This document shows, piece by piece, positions 10,000-20,158 of a stretch of 64,000 bases of DNA. Origin of the DNA: Desulfobacterales bacterium. GTDB taxonomy: Bacteria; Desulfobacterota; Desulfobacteria; Desulfobacterales; JAIPEE01. Below the pieces are notes generated by a model. The model did no database searches, was not told where the DNA came from, and saw only the letters and a list, made by a program, of their open reading frames with translations. Made by a program: the position numbers and the translations under genes. Positions within the stretch are counted from its first letter, which is position 1. The number at the start of each line of letters is the position of its first letter. The DNA lies in the NCBI GenBank assembly GCA_021737275.1, contig JAIPEE010000014.1:1-64000 (forward strand). The letters are read 5' to 3'.

Positions 10000-11658
10000 A
10001 TGGAACAAGCTCGTTTAATTATCGCGATTGTACTTTCGGTGGCTGTGTTTTTTTTATATGGTATCTTTTTCGGAGAAAAAGATACGGTAGCACCGGTCAT
10101 TGAGCAAGCAACAACACCTGAAGCTGCAACGGCTCAGGCGCCGCTTCCGCTGCAACCAGATCAGACGGCAGTACCACAGATTCCGCTTACCGGAACTGTA
10201 AACCAGAATCCGGCTTATATTCCAAAAGACATTACTGTTAATACCCCCAAATATTCCGTATCAATCTCTGAAGCAGGTGCTAATTTTGTCAGCTTTACAT
10301 TAGCGAATTACCGTGAAGAGGTTTCTAAAAACTCGCCGCAGAAGGAACTGGTGCTGGAAAATGAGAACGGTATGCCGGGAGTGGGTTTCGTTAAGAACAG
10401 TATACCGGATATGGAAAGGGCAATTTTTAAAACCGATTCGGATTCAGACATTATTGATATTTTATCAGATAGCGGCAGTGTCCGTTTTATATGGACCTCT
10501 CCTCAGGGCATAAAAATCACAAAGAGATACACTTTTTCAGCTGACACATATGCGATCGGTCTTGATGTAGTTGTAGAAAACGCCTCAGCCTATTCTATTC
10601 AGGACAGCCTGACTCTTTCACTGGTAAAATCCTATCCTGATGGCGGTAAAAGCCGATATGGTTTTGAAGGCCCGTCTATGATGCTCAATAATGAGCTTGA
10701 AGAAGTCAAGATTAAAAAAATTGAAGAAAATAATAGCTTTACCGGGGTATTAGACTGGGTTGCTGTCCAGGACAGATACTTTATGAGCAGTATTATTCCG
10801 GATAACCCTAAAGCAGCTACGGCTCGTCTTTATTTGAGTGAGACAAGCGTTCTCACAACACAATATGTTCAGCCGGAAAGCGTTATTGTTCCGGGTACCA
10901 GCCAGGCTTTTTCCTATAAACTGTTTCTTGGTCCTAAGAGTATGGACGTGCTGAAAAGCATTGGCCTTGGATTTGACAAGGCCATCAATTTCGGCATGTT
11001 TGATCTCCTGGCAAAACCATGTGTCTGGTTAATGAATAAATTGTATTCCGTTATACCCAATTATGGACTGGCCATTATCATTCTTACGCTTATGATTAAG
11101 GGTGTGCTATGGCCGCTCGGAACCAAGAGCTACAAGTCTATGGCTGAGATGAAAAAGATTCAGCCCCTCATGGCTGAGCTCAGGGAAAAATATAAGGATG
11201 ATAAACGCAAAATGAACGAGGAGACCATGAAGCTTTATAAGCTTTACAAGGTCAATCCAATGGGAGGATGTCTTCCCATGATTCTTCAGATTCCGGTTTT
11301 CTTTGCGTTGTATCGCATGCTTTATCAGGCCATTGAGTTACGTCATGCACCTTTTTTCGGATGGATAAACGATCTTTCTGCGCCGGACCGTCTGTTCAGT
11401 TTTGGGTTTTCTGTTCCTTTTATGGAGCCACCTTATGGAATACCCGTATTAACAATAATTATGGGTGCAACAATGCTGCTGCAGCAGAAAATGTCTCCGC
11501 CAATGGGTGATCCAACTCAGGCCAAGATGATGATGCTTATGCCGGTAGTTTTTACGGTCATATTTATTAACTTCTCTTCGGGCCTTGTTTTATATTGGCT
11601 TGTCAATAATGTAGTTTCAATTTCGCAGCAGTATTATATTTCTAAAAAAGCTTCTTAA
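10000..11658 (+). CDS. yidC: Membrane protein insertase YidC
   Basis: N-terminal TM, periplasmic domain, C-terminal 60KD_IMP region (MKKIQPLMAELREKYKDDKRKMNEETMKLYKLYKVNPMGGCLPMILQIPVFFALYR). Confidence 0.96.
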   Translation: MEQARLIIAIVLSVAVFFLYGIFFGEKDTVAPVIEQATTPEAATAQAPLPLQPDQTAVPQIPLTGTVNQNPAYIPKDITVNTPKYSVSISEAGANFVSFTLANYREEVSKNSPQKELVLENENGMPGVGFVKNSIPDMERAIFKTDSDSDIIDILSDSGSVRFIWTSPQGIKITKRYTFSADTYAIGLDVVVENASAYSIQDSLTLSLVKSYPDGGKSRYGFEGPSMMLNNELEEVKIKKIEENNSFTGVLDWVAVQDRYFMSSIIPDNPKAATARLYLSETSVLTTQYVQPESVIVPGTSQAFSYKLFLGPKSMDVLKSIGLGFDKAINFGMFDLLAKPCVWLMNKLYSVIPNYGLAIIILTLMIKGVLWPLGTKSYKSMAEMKKIQPLMAELREKYKDDKRKMNEETMKLYKLYKVNPMGGCLPMILQIPVFFALYRMLYQAIELRHAPFFGWINDLSAPDRLFSFGFSVPFMEPPYGIPVLTIIMGATMLLQQKMSPPMGDPTQAKMMMLMPVVFTVIFINFSSGLVLYWLVNNVVSISQQYYISKKAS

Positions 11659-11672
11659 TGACGGAGGTATAG

Positions 11673-12674
11673 ATGTCGTCAACATTGGAATTTGAAGGTA
11701 AAAGTGTAGAAGAGGCGATTACAAAAGCCTGTGATACACTAAAACTTGAAAAAAATAAAATAAAACACGAGGTTATCTCATATGGATCAACTGGTATTTT
11801 TGGTCTGGTTGGCGCAAAAAAGGCTGTAATCAGGGTTTCCATGCCCAAGGTTGAAGCGGCCGGTACTGAAAACAATGCTGAGTCTAAAGAGATGCCAAAA
11901 AAAAATACACCCAAGCCAAAGATCAATTCCAAAGGCGAACATGAGGTAGAGGCTTATAAGCCTTCTCCGGAACATGCAATAATGCCGGACCTTGATCCGG
12001 AAGATCTGGCGCCGGCTGATGATATGGCTGTTGATATTGATGTTATACCCGAAGAAGACATTGCGGCTGTCAGTGTTGATAAAACAGAAACCGCTGAAGA
12101 AAACAGGCCGATCGTTTCCGCACCTGTTTTAGAAATAAAAACAGATGAAGGCTCAGAGCCGGTTGTAATCCCTGATAGTGTAATCGAATCCGGACAGAGA
12201 GTGTTGCAGCACATTATAGATACAATTACGGAAGACACCTCCGTTTCCGTTAAACAAAAGTCATCCCGTATTGAGTTTGCGGTAACCGGGGGAAACTCGG
12301 CAATTCTTATTGGAAAAAGAGGACAGACGCTATCGGCAATTCAGTACCTTGTTGAAAAGGTTATCAACAAACAATCTGATGTTCGGGTGCAGGTTGAGGT
12401 TGATGTTGAAGGTTATCTTGATACCCGCCGCGAGAGCCTTCTCAACCTTGCCCGGCGCCTTTCTTTAAAGGCAATAAAAACAGGAAAACCCATTACAGTG
12501 GGGCAGATGAATGCCCATGATCGAAAAACAATTCACCTGGCACTTAAACGAGATGGCAGTGTCAGAACCAAGAGCCTGGGAGAGGGATACTATAAAAAAC
12601 TTGTTATCTTCCCCAAGAAAAGAAATAATAAAAAAAGGGCGCCTAAAAAGCAGCAGGCGCAAGTGCAGGTCTGA
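11673..12674 (+). CDS. jag: Jag/KhpB family RNA-binding protein (Jag_N, KH, R3H)
   Basis: FEGKSVEEAITKACDTLKLEKNKIKHEVISYGSTGIFGLVGAKKAVI; KH ILIGKRGQTLSAIQYLVEKVIN; R3H NAHDRKTIHLAL. Confidence 0.93.
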   Translation: MSSTLEFEGKSVEEAITKACDTLKLEKNKIKHEVISYGSTGIFGLVGAKKAVIRVSMPKVEAAGTENNAESKEMPKKNTPKPKINSKGEHEVEAYKPSPEHAIMPDLDPEDLAPADDMAVDIDVIPEEDIAAVSVDKTETAEENRPIVSAPVLEIKTDEGSEPVVIPDSVIESGQRVLQHIIDTITEDTSVSVKQKSSRIEFAVTGGNSAILIGKRGQTLSAIQYLVEKVINKQSDVRVQVEVDVEGYLDTRRESLLNLARRLSLKAIKTGKPITVGQMNAHDRKTIHLALKRDGSVRTKSLGEGYYKKLVIFPKKRNNKKRAPKKQQAQVQV

Positions 12675-12703
12675 TATAAGCGCTAACAACGTTTGTGTTT
12701 TGA

Positions 12704-12728
12704 AGGCATGGCCTGTGCGGCCATGCCT
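12704..12728. other. Intergenic perfect hairpin between jag and mnmE
   Basis: AGGCATGGCC-TGTGC-GGCCATGCCT, 10-bp arms; only a weak T-stretch follows. Confidence 0.6.
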
Positions 12729-12744
12729 CAACTATTTTAGGGAT

Positions 12745-14142
12745 ATGAAATCCTCAGATAAAAATAATGATATCATAGCAGCAACGTCGACACCGACAGG
12801 CCATGGCGGGGTAGGTATTATCAAGATATCCGGCCGGAATGCTCTTTCAACTGTTAAGTTTCTTTTTCGACCTGGCGGGCAAGCCTATTTTACTCCGGAA
12901 TCTCATAAGTTTTATTACGGCTATATGGTAAGCCCGGAAACAGAAAAAAAGATTGATGAAGTGTTTCTTGTCTATATGAAGGAACCCCGATCGTATACGC
13001 GTGAAGATGTTGTTGAAATTCATGCCCATGCAGGCCCGGTTGTGCTTAATTTAATTCTTAAACAGGTGTTGGGCCAGGGTGCACGGTTAGCTGAGCCGGG
13101 AGAGTTTACCAAAAGAGCATTTCTGAACGGCCGTATTGATTTAACCCGGGCAGAATCGGTTATAGACATCATTAATGCAAAATCTGAAAAAGCTTTAGAT
13201 ATTGCCAATGCCGGATCAGGTGGTAGGCTTTTTAATAAAATTTCAGATATTCGTGCAGACCTTACTTCCGTTGTTGCGGAACTGGAAGCCTCAATTGATT
13301 TTGCTGAAGATGTTGCTGAGGATCCGGATTTTGAAAATCTGAAAACGCTTCTTTTCGAAAATGTGATATCGCCTTTAGGCGAACTGATTGAGCGATTTGA
13401 AAGCACTGGGTTTTATAGAGATGGGATCAGACTTGCCATTGTTGGTCGGCCGAATGTCGGCAAATCAAGCCTGATGAACCGGTTGCTGGATGATGATAGA
13501 ATGATCGTAAGCGATATTCCGGGAACAACCAGAGACCTTGTTCAGGAGCCGATAAACATAAAAGGACTTCCGTTGCTTTTGATTGATACGGCAGGCTTCC
13601 ATGATACGGATGACCCAATCGAATCTCAGGGGCTCTTAAGAACAAAAAAAACAATTGATTCTGCTGATTTGATTCTTTTTCTGCTGGATGTAAACGATGC
13701 CGGTTCGAATATCGACACGCGTATTGTTGAGCTGCTTGAAGGAAAAAAAAGCATAACTATTTTCAATATGATTGACCTTGTCGATGAACACCGGGTAAAC
13801 GGTTTGCTTGATGAACACAGGCTTCTTTCACCTGTTTTTATTTCTGCACTTTATAACAAGGGGATCGGTGAACTTAAAGAAAAAATTGTTTCATGTATTA
13901 CCGGTGACGAGAATATCGTTGCAAACGACACAATTGTACCCAACATTCGACATATATCCTTGCTTGAACGGGCAGGTAGGTTAGTTGAAAAAGCCATACA
14001 AAATATAGATAGCGGGGTGTCGCCGGAACTGGTTGTGATAGATCTGGGTGAGGCATTAAGTGTGTTAGGGGAAATCATAGGTTTAAATATCAACCCCGAT
14101 GTGTTAGATCTGATTTTTAGCCGGTTCTGTATTGGAAAATAA
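12745..14142 (+). CDS. mnmE: tRNA uridine-5-carboxymethylaminomethyl(34) synthesis GTPase MnmE
   Basis: IIAATSTPTGHGGVGIIKISG; GRPNVGKSSLMN; DIPGTTRD; C-terminal FSRFCIGK; start reassigned from the track's 12511 to ATG 12745. Confidence 0.96.
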   Translation: MKSSDKNNDIIAATSTPTGHGGVGIIKISGRNALSTVKFLFRPGGQAYFTPESHKFYYGYMVSPETEKKIDEVFLVYMKEPRSYTREDVVEIHAHAGPVVLNLILKQVLGQGARLAEPGEFTKRAFLNGRIDLTRAESVIDIINAKSEKALDIANAGSGGRLFNKISDIRADLTSVVAELEASIDFAEDVAEDPDFENLKTLLFENVISPLGELIERFESTGFYRDGIRLAIVGRPNVGKSSLMNRLLDDDRMIVSDIPGTTRDLVQEPINIKGLPLLLIDTAGFHDTDDPIESQGLLRTKKTIDSADLILFLLDVNDAGSNIDTRIVELLEGKKSITIFNMIDLVDEHRVNGLLDEHRLLSPVFISALYNKGIGELKEKIVSCITGDENIVANDTIVPNIRHISLLERAGRLVEKAIQNIDSGVSPELVVIDLGEALSVLGEIIGLNINPDVLDLIFSRFCIGK

Positions 14143-14145
14143 AAA

Positions 14146-14161
14146 TGTTTCACGTGAAACA
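14146..14161. promoter_or_regulatory. parS centromere-like site (ParB binding)
   Basis: tgtttcacgtgaaaca, a perfect 16-bp palindrome matching the Spo0J/ParB parS consensus TGTTNCACGTGAAACA. Confidence 0.85.
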
Positions 14162-14202
14162 TTTGGTACAGGGCTTGTGATTTTAAATAAAGGAGTTTGA
14201 AG

Positions 14203-14898
14203 ATGGATTTTGATTTTGCACCATATTTTAAAAAATACGAGGCGCTTGTTGCGCTGGCAGATGAAACCTTTAACAAAATAAAAAAGGAGTACCCGGTACT
14301 GGTCAGATGTGAGACCAAGTGTTCGGACTGCTGCCATGCCTTGTTTGATGTTTCCCTTGTCGAGGCGCTCTATATAAATCATAATTTCAACAAGACGTTT
14401 GACGGCAAAAAAAGAGCCGATTTGCTTGAAAAAGCAAATCGGGCCGATAGGAAAGTTTACCAGATCAAGCGCCAGATTAATAAAGATTCAATGGATGGAA
14501 AAAACGAAGTTGAAATTTTTATGAATCTTTCAAAAGAGAAAGTTCGTTGTCCGCTTCTCAATGAAAATGATATGTGCGACCTTTATGATTATCGCCCTAT
14601 CACCTGCAGGGTTTATGGCGTGCCGACACAAATTCAGGGGATGGGACACACCTGTGGAAAATCGGAGTTTGAAGAAGGTCGTAAGTATCCTACCATCAAT
14701 CTGGATATTATTCAGAAGAAGCTATTTGAACTTTCAGCAGAAATAACAGCCGCATTAAAAACAAAATATGTGAAAGCTGCAGAGATGCTTGTTCCCGTAT
14801 CCATGGCCCTTATTACCTCTTATGATGACGCTTTTTTTGGGTTAGCGGATGATAAAAATGATGGTGCAACATCAGCAGAAAAAGGAGAATCCGAATAA
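14203..14898 (+). CDS. YkgJ family cysteine cluster protein
   Basis: CETKCSDCCHALFDVSLVEA ... CPLLNENDMCDLYDYRPITCRVYGVP. Confidence 0.85.
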   Translation: MDFDFAPYFKKYEALVALADETFNKIKKEYPVLVRCETKCSDCCHALFDVSLVEALYINHNFNKTFDGKKRADLLEKANRADRKVYQIKRQINKDSMDGKNEVEIFMNLSKEKVRCPLLNENDMCDLYDYRPITCRVYGVPTQIQGMGHTCGKSEFEEGRKYPTINLDIIQKKLFELSAEITAALKTKYVKAAEMLVPVSMALITSYDDAFFGLADDKNDGATSAEKGESE

Positions 14899-15239
14899 TG
14901 GAAGATGGTAAAGATGCAAAAGCCAGAAAACAGGCCATCTTTGATTGTATGTCACCGCGTAACCGGAAGCATATACTTAAAAAAGGTTTTGACAAATGGG
15001 ATCCCTTTGAGGAACCAAAAGATCCCATAGATATCCGGAAGGATAAATCAAAACGGACCACCCAGCAGCTTGTACGTGAATTTTTACAGGTTAGAAGTGA
15101 TGAGCCTTGCAGTAATGCCTATAGCGGTGGTGTTCTGGAGATTTGTCTGGGAATCGTAAATAGTGATGACCGGTATATTGGTATGTTTGAATTTTCCCGT
15201 TGGTATCATGACTTACTAAAAAGGGAAGGGCACGAGTAG
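14898..15239 (+). CDS. Conserved hypothetical protein, translationally coupled to the YkgJ-like gene
   Basis: 113-aa ORF beginning in the stop codon of the preceding gene (aataatg). Confidence 0.65.
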   Translation: MEDGKDAKARKQAIFDCMSPRNRKHILKKGFDKWDPFEEPKDPIDIRKDKSKRTTQQLVREFLQVRSDEPCSNAYSGGVLEICLGIVNSDDRYIGMFEFSRWYHDLLKREGHE

Positions 15240-15683
15240 TTTCGTCTTTTCTACAGGCTTAAACCTTATGGAGTCGTTTCTTTCTTTTTTTCTTATTCCT
15301 GTTTAGGGCTGTCCGGTTTTCAAATTGAATAAGATAACGCTTTAGAATACGAAGCGCCTTCTTTTCCGAATAGAACAGACAGCATATGATTTTATGCACA
15401 ATATCTTGATGTTTTATGACCAAAAAAGTCTATATGTTGGTATGGACTACAAAGAGATCGTCCAAAATACGGCAAATAAGCGAGTCGGCGTTATAAGCGC
15501 CTGAATACCAAGGGTTTACAACGCCTGCTTTGGCGGTTTAAGATCCGGAAGAATTGGCGCAAATCTAAAAATCTTCCTTGAGAAATTATCCTGTTTCAAG
15601 TAAAGTTTTTCTTTGCAAATTTTCGAAGTTGTTTTACTAACGGATTATATGATTTTTCTAATTTTTAGATATGAGTAGAGATT

Positions 15684-17639
15684 ATGTATAAAGTATTATT
15701 TTTGCCACATAATAAGACAGTTGAGGTTAAAGACGGTGAAAATCTTATTCGTGCAGCAATGGAGGCGGGCGTTCATATTAATGCCTCTTGCGGTGGTGAG
15801 GGTGTTTGTGGAAAGTGCCGAGTGCGGATAGAAGAGGGGCAAATAGAAGGCGGGCTCTCTGAAAAACTTGATGAGAAGGATATCAAACAGGGATACAGAC
15901 TGGCCTGTCTTTCCCATGTGAAAAGTGATCTGATTATTCGGATTCCTGTTGAGTCCCAGATTGATACAAGCTCGCTTAACCTTAAAACAGCTCCCCGGCA
16001 AAAGGCGCGGATTGAAGAAGTAAGCTTTGAAGATCTGAAAACGGATGATGGTTTTGACTTACCAGTAAAAAAAATACTCTCAGAGATTCCTCGCCCGGAA
16101 GCCTCTGACAACGTGCCTGATATTCCCAGGCTTTTTAATGACCTGAAACATAATCACAACGAAGATTTTCTGGATATTGATCTGCCGGTAATGCGGGAAA
16201 TTCCAAATGTGATCAGAGAAAAAAACTTTGTCGTAACCACAACCATTGCCCAGGCTATTGGTGAACATTCCAAGGATTTGATTATAAATGTACAGGCGGG
16301 TGATACCTCCGACAAAAATTTTGCTTTAGCTGTAGATATCGGCACAACAACAGTTCATGGGCATTTGATTGATTTACTAACCGGAGAAACGCTCGGTGAG
16401 CATGTCGATTATAATCGACAGATCAGTTTTGGAGAAGATGTTATCAGCAGAATTATGTTCGGTGAAAAACCTGAAGGCCTTGAGAAACTGCAGAAAGCGG
16501 TTGTTGAGTCAATTAACAGGATCATCAACCGGCTGATAAAAAAAACAAAAATAGCGATAAAAGAAATTTCTGCTATAACGATTGCCGGAAATACAACGAT
16601 GATTCAGCTGCTTCTGGCCATCAATCCTGCGTATATCCGCCGCTCACCGTATGTTCCGGCCGCAACACATTATCCTCCGTTCAATGCGGTGGATATCGGG
16701 ATTAAGGTTGATCCCCATGTGATTGTTCTGACATATCCGGGTGTTTCGAGTTATGTGGGCGGAGATATTGTTGCCGGTATTATAGGTTCCGGTCTTTATA
16801 AGTCAGAAAAAGTCAGTCTTTATATGGATATTGGAACAAATGCCGAGATCGTTATTGGAAACAGGGAGTGGATGGTTTGCGCTGCCTGCTCGGCCGGACC
16901 GGCCTTTGAAGGTGGGGGTATCAAGTTTGGAATGCGTGCAGCAAAGGGTGCCATTGAGGATTTTGCAATTAATCCCCTGACCCTGGAACCCATGAATCTG
17001 ACGATCGGAGATGTGCGACCCAAAGGTATTTGCGGGTCCGGACTTATTACTATTGTTGCCGAATTGTTTGAAGCAGGTGTGATAGATAACGGTGGTGAAT
17101 TTGCAAGAGATACCGGAAACAAGCGGATTCGTCAAAGTGACGGTATTTATGAATACGTACTGGCCTGGGCAGATGAAACCCAGATCGGTAGAAACTTAAC
17201 GTTGACGGAACCTGACATCGATAATCTTATCCGGGCAAAAGGTGCCATCTATAGCGGTTGTTTGACACTGCTCAAAGAGGTGGGACTTACCATCAACGAT
17301 CTGGACCAGATCATTATTGCAGGCGCTTTTGGAAGTTATATGGATGTGGAAAAAGCGATGACTATTGGCCTGTTGCCAGAAACGGATTCCGGAAAAATAT
17401 CCTTTATTGGTAATGGCTCTCTTGTCGGCGCAAAAATGAGTGCCCTGAGTAACCAGATCCGGAAAGATGTTCGGGATGTTTTAAGAAGGATTACAAATTT
17501 TGAACTTTCTGAAACCACTTCTTTTATGGATAATTATGTGGCGGCGCTTTTTCTGCCGCATACAGATATGGGACCATTTCCAAAACTGAAGGCCAGACTG
17601 GATAGAAATCGTAAAAATAGCAGTAAGGAGACAACATAG
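15684..17639 (+). CDS. RACo-like ASKHA/[2Fe-2S] corrinoid-protein reductive activator (DUF4445 type)
   Basis: N-terminal plant-type ferredoxin motif CGGEGVCGKCRVRIEEG...RLAC; ASKHA motifs AVDIGTTTVHGHLIDLLTGE, YMDIGTNAEIVIG, GAFGSYMDVEKAMTIGLLP. Confidence 0.9.
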   Translation: MYKVLFLPHNKTVEVKDGENLIRAAMEAGVHINASCGGEGVCGKCRVRIEEGQIEGGLSEKLDEKDIKQGYRLACLSHVKSDLIIRIPVESQIDTSSLNLKTAPRQKARIEEVSFEDLKTDDGFDLPVKKILSEIPRPEASDNVPDIPRLFNDLKHNHNEDFLDIDLPVMREIPNVIREKNFVVTTTIAQAIGEHSKDLIINVQAGDTSDKNFALAVDIGTTTVHGHLIDLLTGETLGEHVDYNRQISFGEDVISRIMFGEKPEGLEKLQKAVVESINRIINRLIKKTKIAIKEISAITIAGNTTMIQLLLAINPAYIRRSPYVPAATHYPPFNAVDIGIKVDPHVIVLTYPGVSSYVGGDIVAGIIGSGLYKSEKVSLYMDIGTNAEIVIGNREWMVCAACSAGPAFEGGGIKFGMRAAKGAIEDFAINPLTLEPMNLTIGDVRPKGICGSGLITIVAELFEAGVIDNGGEFARDTGNKRIRQSDGIYEYVLAWADETQIGRNLTLTEPDIDNLIRAKGAIYSGCLTLLKEVGLTINDLDQIIIAGAFGSYMDVEKAMTIGLLPETDSGKISFIGNGSLVGAKMSALSNQIRKDVRDVLRRITNFELSETTSFMDNYVAALFLPHTDMGPFPKLKARLDRNRKNSSKETT

Positions 17640-17703
17640 ACGTTTATGTCAATATCTTTTAAGTAAAAAAACCGGTCCAGAAAACCATGTTTTGAAACTT
17701 GAT

Positions 17704-19686
17704 TTAGTTATCAATTTTTGTAAGGTCTATTGTTTCGGCTTTTACCTCTTCAGGAAGAATTTTTGGAATTTTAATTTTAAACGAAGATCCATGGCCTTTT
17801 TCAGAACGAACTGTTATTTCGCCGCCATGCTGTTCGATAATCTTTTTTGTAATATAAAGTCCCAGGCCGGTACCCTTGTGTCCTTTTGATGAGTAAAACA
17901 GCGTAAATAGCTTTTTCTGTGCTTCAGAATCCATACCAATTCCTGTATCTGTTATACTAAAAACGATATTATCCTTTTCCCTGTCAACATGAAGTGAAAC
18001 ACTTTTTTCTAATTCAGGCGAGTTTTCGAGGCAAGCGTCCAGAGCATTTTCGAGGATATTTATAATAGCAAGTCTGACGACCGCCGGATCAATTTCAAAA
18101 GATCCCAGGTCTGGCGCCACTTGTCTCTCGTAAAGAATGTTATTTGTTTTCATTTTTCGTTCAGCAACCGCGCTGACATCACGGGTAAATTTCAGGATAT
18201 CAATATGTTCCAACTGGAGCGTTCTCTCCTTTGTCAGATAAAGAATATCTAAGATCAAGCTTCGAATATGACCAACCTGTTGTTTGACAACGCTCCACCC
18301 CTCAAGTATTCTTTCCTGATCGTTCTTTTTTAAACCGCTGTCAAGGGTGTATATTCCACTGTCAAGCCCCGTCAACAGGCCTTTTACACCATGAGATATG
18401 GAGCTGATTTTGAGGCCAAGAGTAGTAAGATGGTCTTGCAACTCCCTAATTTGAGTTATATTGGTCGACATTTCAATAACTTGCGTTATTTTGCCGTTGG
18501 TGTCATATATCGGTGCGGTAGAGACAAGGACATTATATTGTTCACCATTACGGGCTGTAACAACCATTTCTGATTGATGAGACTCGCCATCCTTAAATGT
18601 TTTTTGAACAGGGCAGTCAGGGCAAGGTGTCGATCGTTGTTTATATATATAATGACAATTTGCGCCGGGGATATGCTCAAAATCTTCTTTAAACTGACGG
18701 TTGGCAGCCATTATCCTGAACTCATCATCCTGGACGGTTATATAACAGGGTACTTCATCAAACAGTTGCTGATAGGTGTGGCGAGTGGATTCCAGCTCTA
18801 ATTGCAACTGCTGAATTTCAGCCATATCAGTCGTAATTTCAATGACCAGTTCAATTTTTCCATCATTGTTTCGAATTGGCGCAGTATGAACAAGTACCGG
18901 TTTTTCAGTACCGTTTATGTACCGAAGGGTCTCTTTACTTCTTTGGGACTTACCGGTAATAACGGTCAGCCCGACCGGACACGTATCGCGTGAACAGGCG
19001 CGTCCCAGGTAGACTTCCCAACTGCCGTCTCCGGTTTTATCACCCAGGCGATCCTTATATAACCGGTTGGTAGAGAGAATAGACATATCCGTGCTATGAA
19101 CGGAAACCAGGCAGGGCATTTCATTAAAATGCCGAATAGCGCCATTAAAATCACCGGCAATTTGCCAGAGTGCAGAAGAAACACCTTCATAGGTTTTACT
19201 AACAGCTGTAATTCTTTCCACTTCAACAAGCTTTGCTGATTGTTCGGCAACCAGTTTTTCAAGGTTCTCTGTATGGGTATGAATCTGATAACGCATTTCA
19301 ATTCGTTCGTTTGCTCTTTTCAGCGCTATTTCAAGTGCATCATCATTAATTGGTTTTGTGATAAAATCAGTTGCATCGTGTTTTAAGCTCTCTATGGCCA
19401 GCGCCATATCTCCATGGCCGGAGATCATAATGACTTCTGTTTCAGGTGAAACTTCCTTTATTTTACTCAATAGTTCAACGCCTGTCATTCCAGGCATTTT
19501 AATATCTGTAAGTACAATTGGCGGGGATAGCTTTAAAAAAAGGCTGAGCGCCTCTATTCCGTTTGCGGCCGGGATTACCTGATATCCAATATCGGACAGA
19601 GAAAAAGATAGTACTTTTCGGATACTATCTTCATCATCAACTAGTAAAATGCGTCTGTCGGATGGTTTTGGAAAAGATATCTTCAT
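17704..19686 (-). CDS. Hybrid response regulator-PAS-PAS-histidine kinase
   Basis: REC ILLVDDEDSIRKVLSFSLSDIGYQV; PAS segments; HATPase FSITDTGIGMDSEAQKKLFTLFYSSKGHKGTGLGLYITKKI; start MKISFPKPSD chosen (alternative 19731). Confidence 0.85.
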   Translation of the reverse strand: MKISFPKPSDRRILLVDDEDSIRKVLSFSLSDIGYQVIPAANGIEALSLFLKLSPPIVLTDIKMPGMTGVELLSKIKEVSPETEVIMISGHGDMALAIESLKHDATDFITKPINDDALEIALKRANERIEMRYQIHTHTENLEKLVAEQSAKLVEVERITAVSKTYEGVSSALWQIAGDFNGAIRHFNEMPCLVSVHSTDMSILSTNRLYKDRLGDKTGDGSWEVYLGRACSRDTCPVGLTVITGKSQRSKETLRYINGTEKPVLVHTAPIRNNDGKIELVIEITTDMAEIQQLQLELESTRHTYQQLFDEVPCYITVQDDEFRIMAANRQFKEDFEHIPGANCHYIYKQRSTPCPDCPVQKTFKDGESHQSEMVVTARNGEQYNVLVSTAPIYDTNGKITQVIEMSTNITQIRELQDHLTTLGLKISSISHGVKGLLTGLDSGIYTLDSGLKKNDQERILEGWSVVKQQVGHIRSLILDILYLTKERTLQLEHIDILKFTRDVSAVAERKMKTNNILYERQVAPDLGSFEIDPAVVRLAIINILENALDACLENSPELEKSVSLHVDREKDNIVFSITDTGIGMDSEAQKKLFTLFYSSKGHKGTGLGLYITKKIIEQHGGEITVRSEKGHGSSFKIKIPKILPEEVKAETIDLTKIDN

Positions 19687-19693
19687 CTCAGCT

Positions 19694-20143
19694 TTACGAT
19701 GCTCCATTATCAAAGGTGTTTTCGCTGACAACGCCCTGAAACAATAAATTTTTAATCGTGTTAATCACCCTTTGCGGTTCCGGCGGTTTTTCAATATACG
19801 CTTCCGGAAGGGGGAGGGGTGAGCCTGACTGTGTGTTCAGCATACTAATGTAATGAAAAAATGTTCTTTGTGCAACAGCAGAAATCATAATAACAGGAAT
19901 ATCCTTTAACCCCTCTTCATTTTTAAGTTTTTGATATGTGGCTGCACCGCCGGCCTCCGGCATCATGACATCAAGAATGATAAGATCCGGTTTTTCCTGT
20001 CTGGCTCTGGCAAGTCCGTCATTTCCGTTTTTTGCAATAACAGGTTTAAATCCACTTGTTTCAAGAAGCGCAGACATAAATATCCGCATATCCGTTTCAT
20101 CTTCTACAACCAGTATTCTTTTATCCATTCCATTTGAAAGCAT
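19694..20143 (-). CDS. Single-domain response regulator
   Basis: ILVVEDETDMRIFMSALLETSGFKPV...PDLIILDVMMPEAGG. Confidence 0.88.
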   Translation of the reverse strand: MLSNGMDKRILVVEDETDMRIFMSALLETSGFKPVIAKNGNDGLARARQEKPDLIILDVMMPEAGGAATYQKLKNEEGLKDIPVIMISAVAQRTFFHYISMLNTQSGSPLPLPEAYIEKPPEPQRVINTIKNLLFQGVVSENTFDNGAS

Positions 20144-20158
20144 GATTATAGCGCTTTT

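Noticed and set aside
12511-12744. 5' extension of mnmE in the ORF track
   Set aside because: Overlaps the end of jag in another frame; MnmE homology begins after ATG 12745.
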